DNA of 7,684 nucleotides from contig SKQJ01000393.1 of the NCBI GenBank assembly GCA_007119075.1, positions 1-7,684 on the forward strand. Reading direction: 5' to 3'. Numbering within the stretch: the first letter of the stretch is position 1; every line of letters starts with the position of its first letter. The notes under the pieces were generated by a model. The model was not told the origin of the DNA. It was given only the letters and a program-made list of their open reading frames with translations, and did no database searches. The stretch comes from Bacteroidales bacterium (lineage in GTDB: Bacteria; Bacteroidota; Bacteroidia; Bacteroidales; PUMT01). Positions 5,751-7,684 of the stretch are shown here, one piece after another. The position numbers were made by a program, and so were the translations under genes.

Positions 5751-5758
5751 CAAATTTA
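5751..5758 (-). promoter_or_regulatory. Candidate Bacteroidetes -7 promoter element for the epimerase gene
   Basis: The minus strand reads TAAATTTG, an exact match to the Bacteroidetes -7 consensus TAnnTTTG. Transcription would start near 5745, about 30 bases before ATG 5715. A matching -33 TTG is not evident about 20 bp upstream, where an A-rich stretch and AATTT occur instead, so this is a partial promoter match. The motif is short and also occurs by chance, for example inside the gene at 3562-3569. Confidence 0.4.
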
Positions 5759-5897
5759 CTGATTTTTTTTATAAATTCGTAGAGTTTATCCCCCACCGCG
5801 AAATCTGTAATTTCAGACATAACCCTGAAAGATATGGGGTTTCATTTAATGGCGGCCGGTCAAAAGAATATATCCTGACGAAGAGAACACAAGATAT

Positions 5898-7684
5898 ATG
5901 TTAAAAAAGGGGATCTCATTTTTTGGTGTGTATAGCATTGCCGCGGGTGCGATGATATCTTCGGGCATTTTTATATTGCCGGGAATGGCGTTTGGTATGG
6001 CGGGGCCGGCAGTATTTGTTTCTTATTTCCTGGCCGGATTGCTCGGACTGACCGGAGTTTTGAGCATTATTGAACTTGCAACGGCAATGCCCAAGGCGGG
6101 CGGCGATATTTTTTTCGTAAACAAGGTATTTGGTCCCCTGCTGGGAACAATAATCGGTTTCATGGGATGGGCCGCACTTTCACTTAAAAGCGCCTTTGCC
6201 ATATTCGGCATCTCGGAGGTAATTTATTTATATACAGGTATTGCCCATATCATTACAGGAGTCGCATTTTCTGGAATCTTTGTGTTTTTAAATATTGCCG
6301 GCATATCAAAAGCGGCAAAGTTTCAGATGATCCTGGTAACCGGGCTTTTGTCGCTGCTGATAATCTTTATTGCTTTCGGGGTACCGGAAATAAGCATGGA
6401 GAGGTACACGCCGTTCATTGACAACGGGCCCGGCCGGATCCTTGTTACAACCGGATTCGTCTTTGTTACTTTCGGCGGACTGATACAATCTGTTAATATT
6501 GCAGAGGAGGTAAAGAACCCGAAAAGAAATATACCTCTGGGCATAATTTCTTCGGTGGTGACGGTAACCCTGGTTTATACCGTGGTAACATTTGTCATCA
6601 CTGGAATCCTTGAAGCAGATGAGTTCAGGGAATCCATGACGCCTGTGGCTGATGCGGGCCGGGTTGCCATGGGCGCCGCAGGGTATATAATAATCACGAT
6701 TGCCTCTTTGACTGCTTTTGTTACGACAGCCAACGCCGGTATAATGGCTGCCGCGAGGAACCTGCTCTCCATGGGCCGGGACAGGTTGCTGCCCCGGAAG
6801 ATAGCATCGACCAGCAGGAAATTCAAAACGCCTGTGACGGCAATAATAATGACAGGCGTCATTGTTATTCTCTCGCTTTTGCTTCCTCTTGAAATGCTTG
6901 TTAAATCCGCCTCATCGGTTATCCTCGCCTCCTTTTTGCTTACGAATTTAGCCGTCATTGTACTGAGGGAGGGGAAGATTGTGAATTACAAACCGGCATT
7001 CAAAGCACCGTTGTACCCGTTTCTGCAGATCTTTAATATCCTGGCCTTCATTTATTTCATTATCTATCTTGGCATTGAGGCTGTTGAGGTGACCGGTGGA
7101 CTCGTGCTGGCAGGATTTGTTTTTTATATGTTTTATGGACGGAGAAGACAAAAAAAGGAATATGCCCTTTTGCATCTGCTCGAAAGGATGACTGCCCGTG
7201 AACTGACCGAAGATATTCTCGAGGATGAACTCCGGGAAATAATAATTGACAGGGAGGGCATAGAACAGGATTTTTTCGATGATTTGATCAAAGATGCAGA
7301 AATCACCGATATAGACGGACCCGAAACGATTGAAAACGTTATCAGGCGCTCGGCAGAAATAATTTCCAGAGATGTGGATATGGATCAGTCGGAATTGTCA
7401 TCCCTTTTCCTGACAAGGAGGAAGGAATCCAGTATATGTATCAGCGGCTTTGCTGCTGTTCATCATATTGTGATCGAAGGCAAGGATAAAATGTTCCTGA
7501 AAATAGTCAGAAGCAGGAACGGGATCCGGTTTACCGACCGCAAAGATGAAATAAAGGCGGTTTTCCTGGTTGGAGGAACAAGGGAAAAACGGAAACCCCA
7601 GTTTGAAGCCCTTGATTGTATTGCTTCAGTAATCGAACAAAAGGAATTCAGGGAAAAATGGCAGACTGCGAAAACCCATACTGA
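5898..7684 (+). CDS. APC-superfamily amino acid permease fused to PTS EIIA-like domain (C-terminus cut off)
   Basis: 595 codons are visible and the frame is still open at the window end. Residues 1-415 are a polytopic APC transporter: TM1 carries the unwound substrate motif GAMISSGIFILPG (17-29); IAEEVKNPKRNIP (201-213) and ANAGIMAAARNLLSMGRDRLLP (278-299) are typical family loops; about 12 membrane segments can be drawn by eye. After a basic end (RRRQKKEY, 414-421) comes a charged linker (about 422-508), then a PTS EIIA type-2-like domain (about 509 to the end). Its GFAAVHHIVIEG (517-528) aligns with the EIIA phospho-His motif, placing His523 at the active site, with His522 where proline is usual. 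Further fit comes from SRNGIRFTD and AVFLVGGTRE. The family imports amino acids, or exchanges them, across the inner membrane; EIIA suggests phosphorylation-dependent control. The substrate is unknown. It is divergent from the epimerase gene (182 bp between starts). Confidence 0.88.
   Translation, partial: MLKKGISFFGVYSIAAGAMISSGIFILPGMAFGMAGPAVFVSYFLAGLLGLTGVLSIIELATAMPKAGGDIFFVNKVFGPLLGTIIGFMGWAALSLKSAFAIFGISEVIYLYTGIAHIITGVAFSGIFVFLNIAGISKAAKFQMILVTGLLSLLIIFIAFGVPEISMERYTPFIDNGPGRILVTTGFVFVTFGGLIQSVNIAEEVKNPKRNIPLGIISSVVTVTLVYTVVTFVITGILEADEFRESMTPVADAGRVAMGAAGYIIITIASLTAFVTTANAGIMAAARNLLSMGRDRLLPRKIASTSRKFKTPVTAIIMTGVIVILSLLLPLEMLVKSASSVILASFLLTNLAVIVLREGKIVNYKPAFKAPLYPFLQIFNILAFIYFIIYLGIEAVEVTGGLVLAGFVFYMFYGRRRQKKEYALLHLLERMTARELTEDILEDELREIIIDREGIEQDFFDDLIKDAEITDIDGPETIENVIRRSAEIISRDVDMDQSELSSLFLTRRKESSICISGFAAVHHIVIEGKDKMFLKIVRSRNGIRFTDRKDEIKAVFLVGGTREKRKPQFEALDCIASVIEQKEFREKWQTAKTHT

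Noticed and set aside
5898..7175. Several minus-strand open frames (6023-6211, 6306-6488, 6323-6544, 6575-6958, 6948-7175)
   Set aside because: They lie antisense to the long permease gene, whose protein matches APC motifs throughout; their products have no recognisable motifs.
1..7684. CRISPR arrays, tRNA or rRNA genes, transposases, integrases
   Set aside because: No regularly spaced repeats, cloverleaf-like sequence, rRNA-like sequence or recombinase motifs were seen on either strand.

Overview
The window looks like a piece of a Bacteroidetes (Bacteroidota) chromosome, probably from the Bacteroidales/Marinilabiliales side or an uncultured relative. The reasons are qualitative: most start codons lack a clear Shine-Dalgarno sequence and have A/T-rich leaders; the secreted protein has a signal peptide ending in the MQAQ style common in this phylum; one promoter candidate matches the phylum's TAnnTTTG -7 element; and several proteins (the start of a CusA-type pump, the AAA+ ATPase, the permease-EIIA fusion) most resemble, from memory, Bacteroidetes relatives. 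No database search could be run.

Layout. Bases 1-121 hold the first 40 codons of a heavy-metal RND efflux pump on the minus strand. A short AAA+ ATPase (187-918, plus) diverges from it. The core of this ATPase resembles those of extracellular contractile injection systems, but its large N-terminal region and C-terminal lid are missing. Next come four small minus-strand genes: a conserved 91-residue protein (913-1188), a small lipoprotein (1296-1670), an unrecognised helical protein (1710-1976) and a probable winged-helix protein (2136-2414). Gaps of 39 and 107 bp allow the first three of these to be cotranscribed. An outer-membrane beta-barrel gene (2720-3280, plus) follows, ending in a strong hairpin, then a small membrane protein (3441-3728, plus).

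The second half is metabolic. On the minus strand are a TIGR01777-type NAD(P)-dependent epimerase (4801-5715) and a GhrA-type glyoxylate/hydroxypyruvate reductase (3770-4699), possibly in one transcript. Diverging from the epimerase is a large APC-superfamily amino acid permease with a C-terminal PTS EIIA-like domain (5898 to the window end, incomplete).

The main non-coding signal is a pair of TTGTTGATAA-type direct repeats spaced 21-22 bp. It occurs twice: once upstream of the 88-residue gene (2050-2081) and once upstream of the beta-barrel gene (2582-2612). Each pair has the same orientation relative to the gene it precedes, and the two pairs flank the small winged-helix gene. A shared operator bound by that protein is a hypothesis, not a demonstrated link. 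No complete new multigene system can be shown here. The truncated injection-system-like ATPase and the paired repeat element are the best leads.
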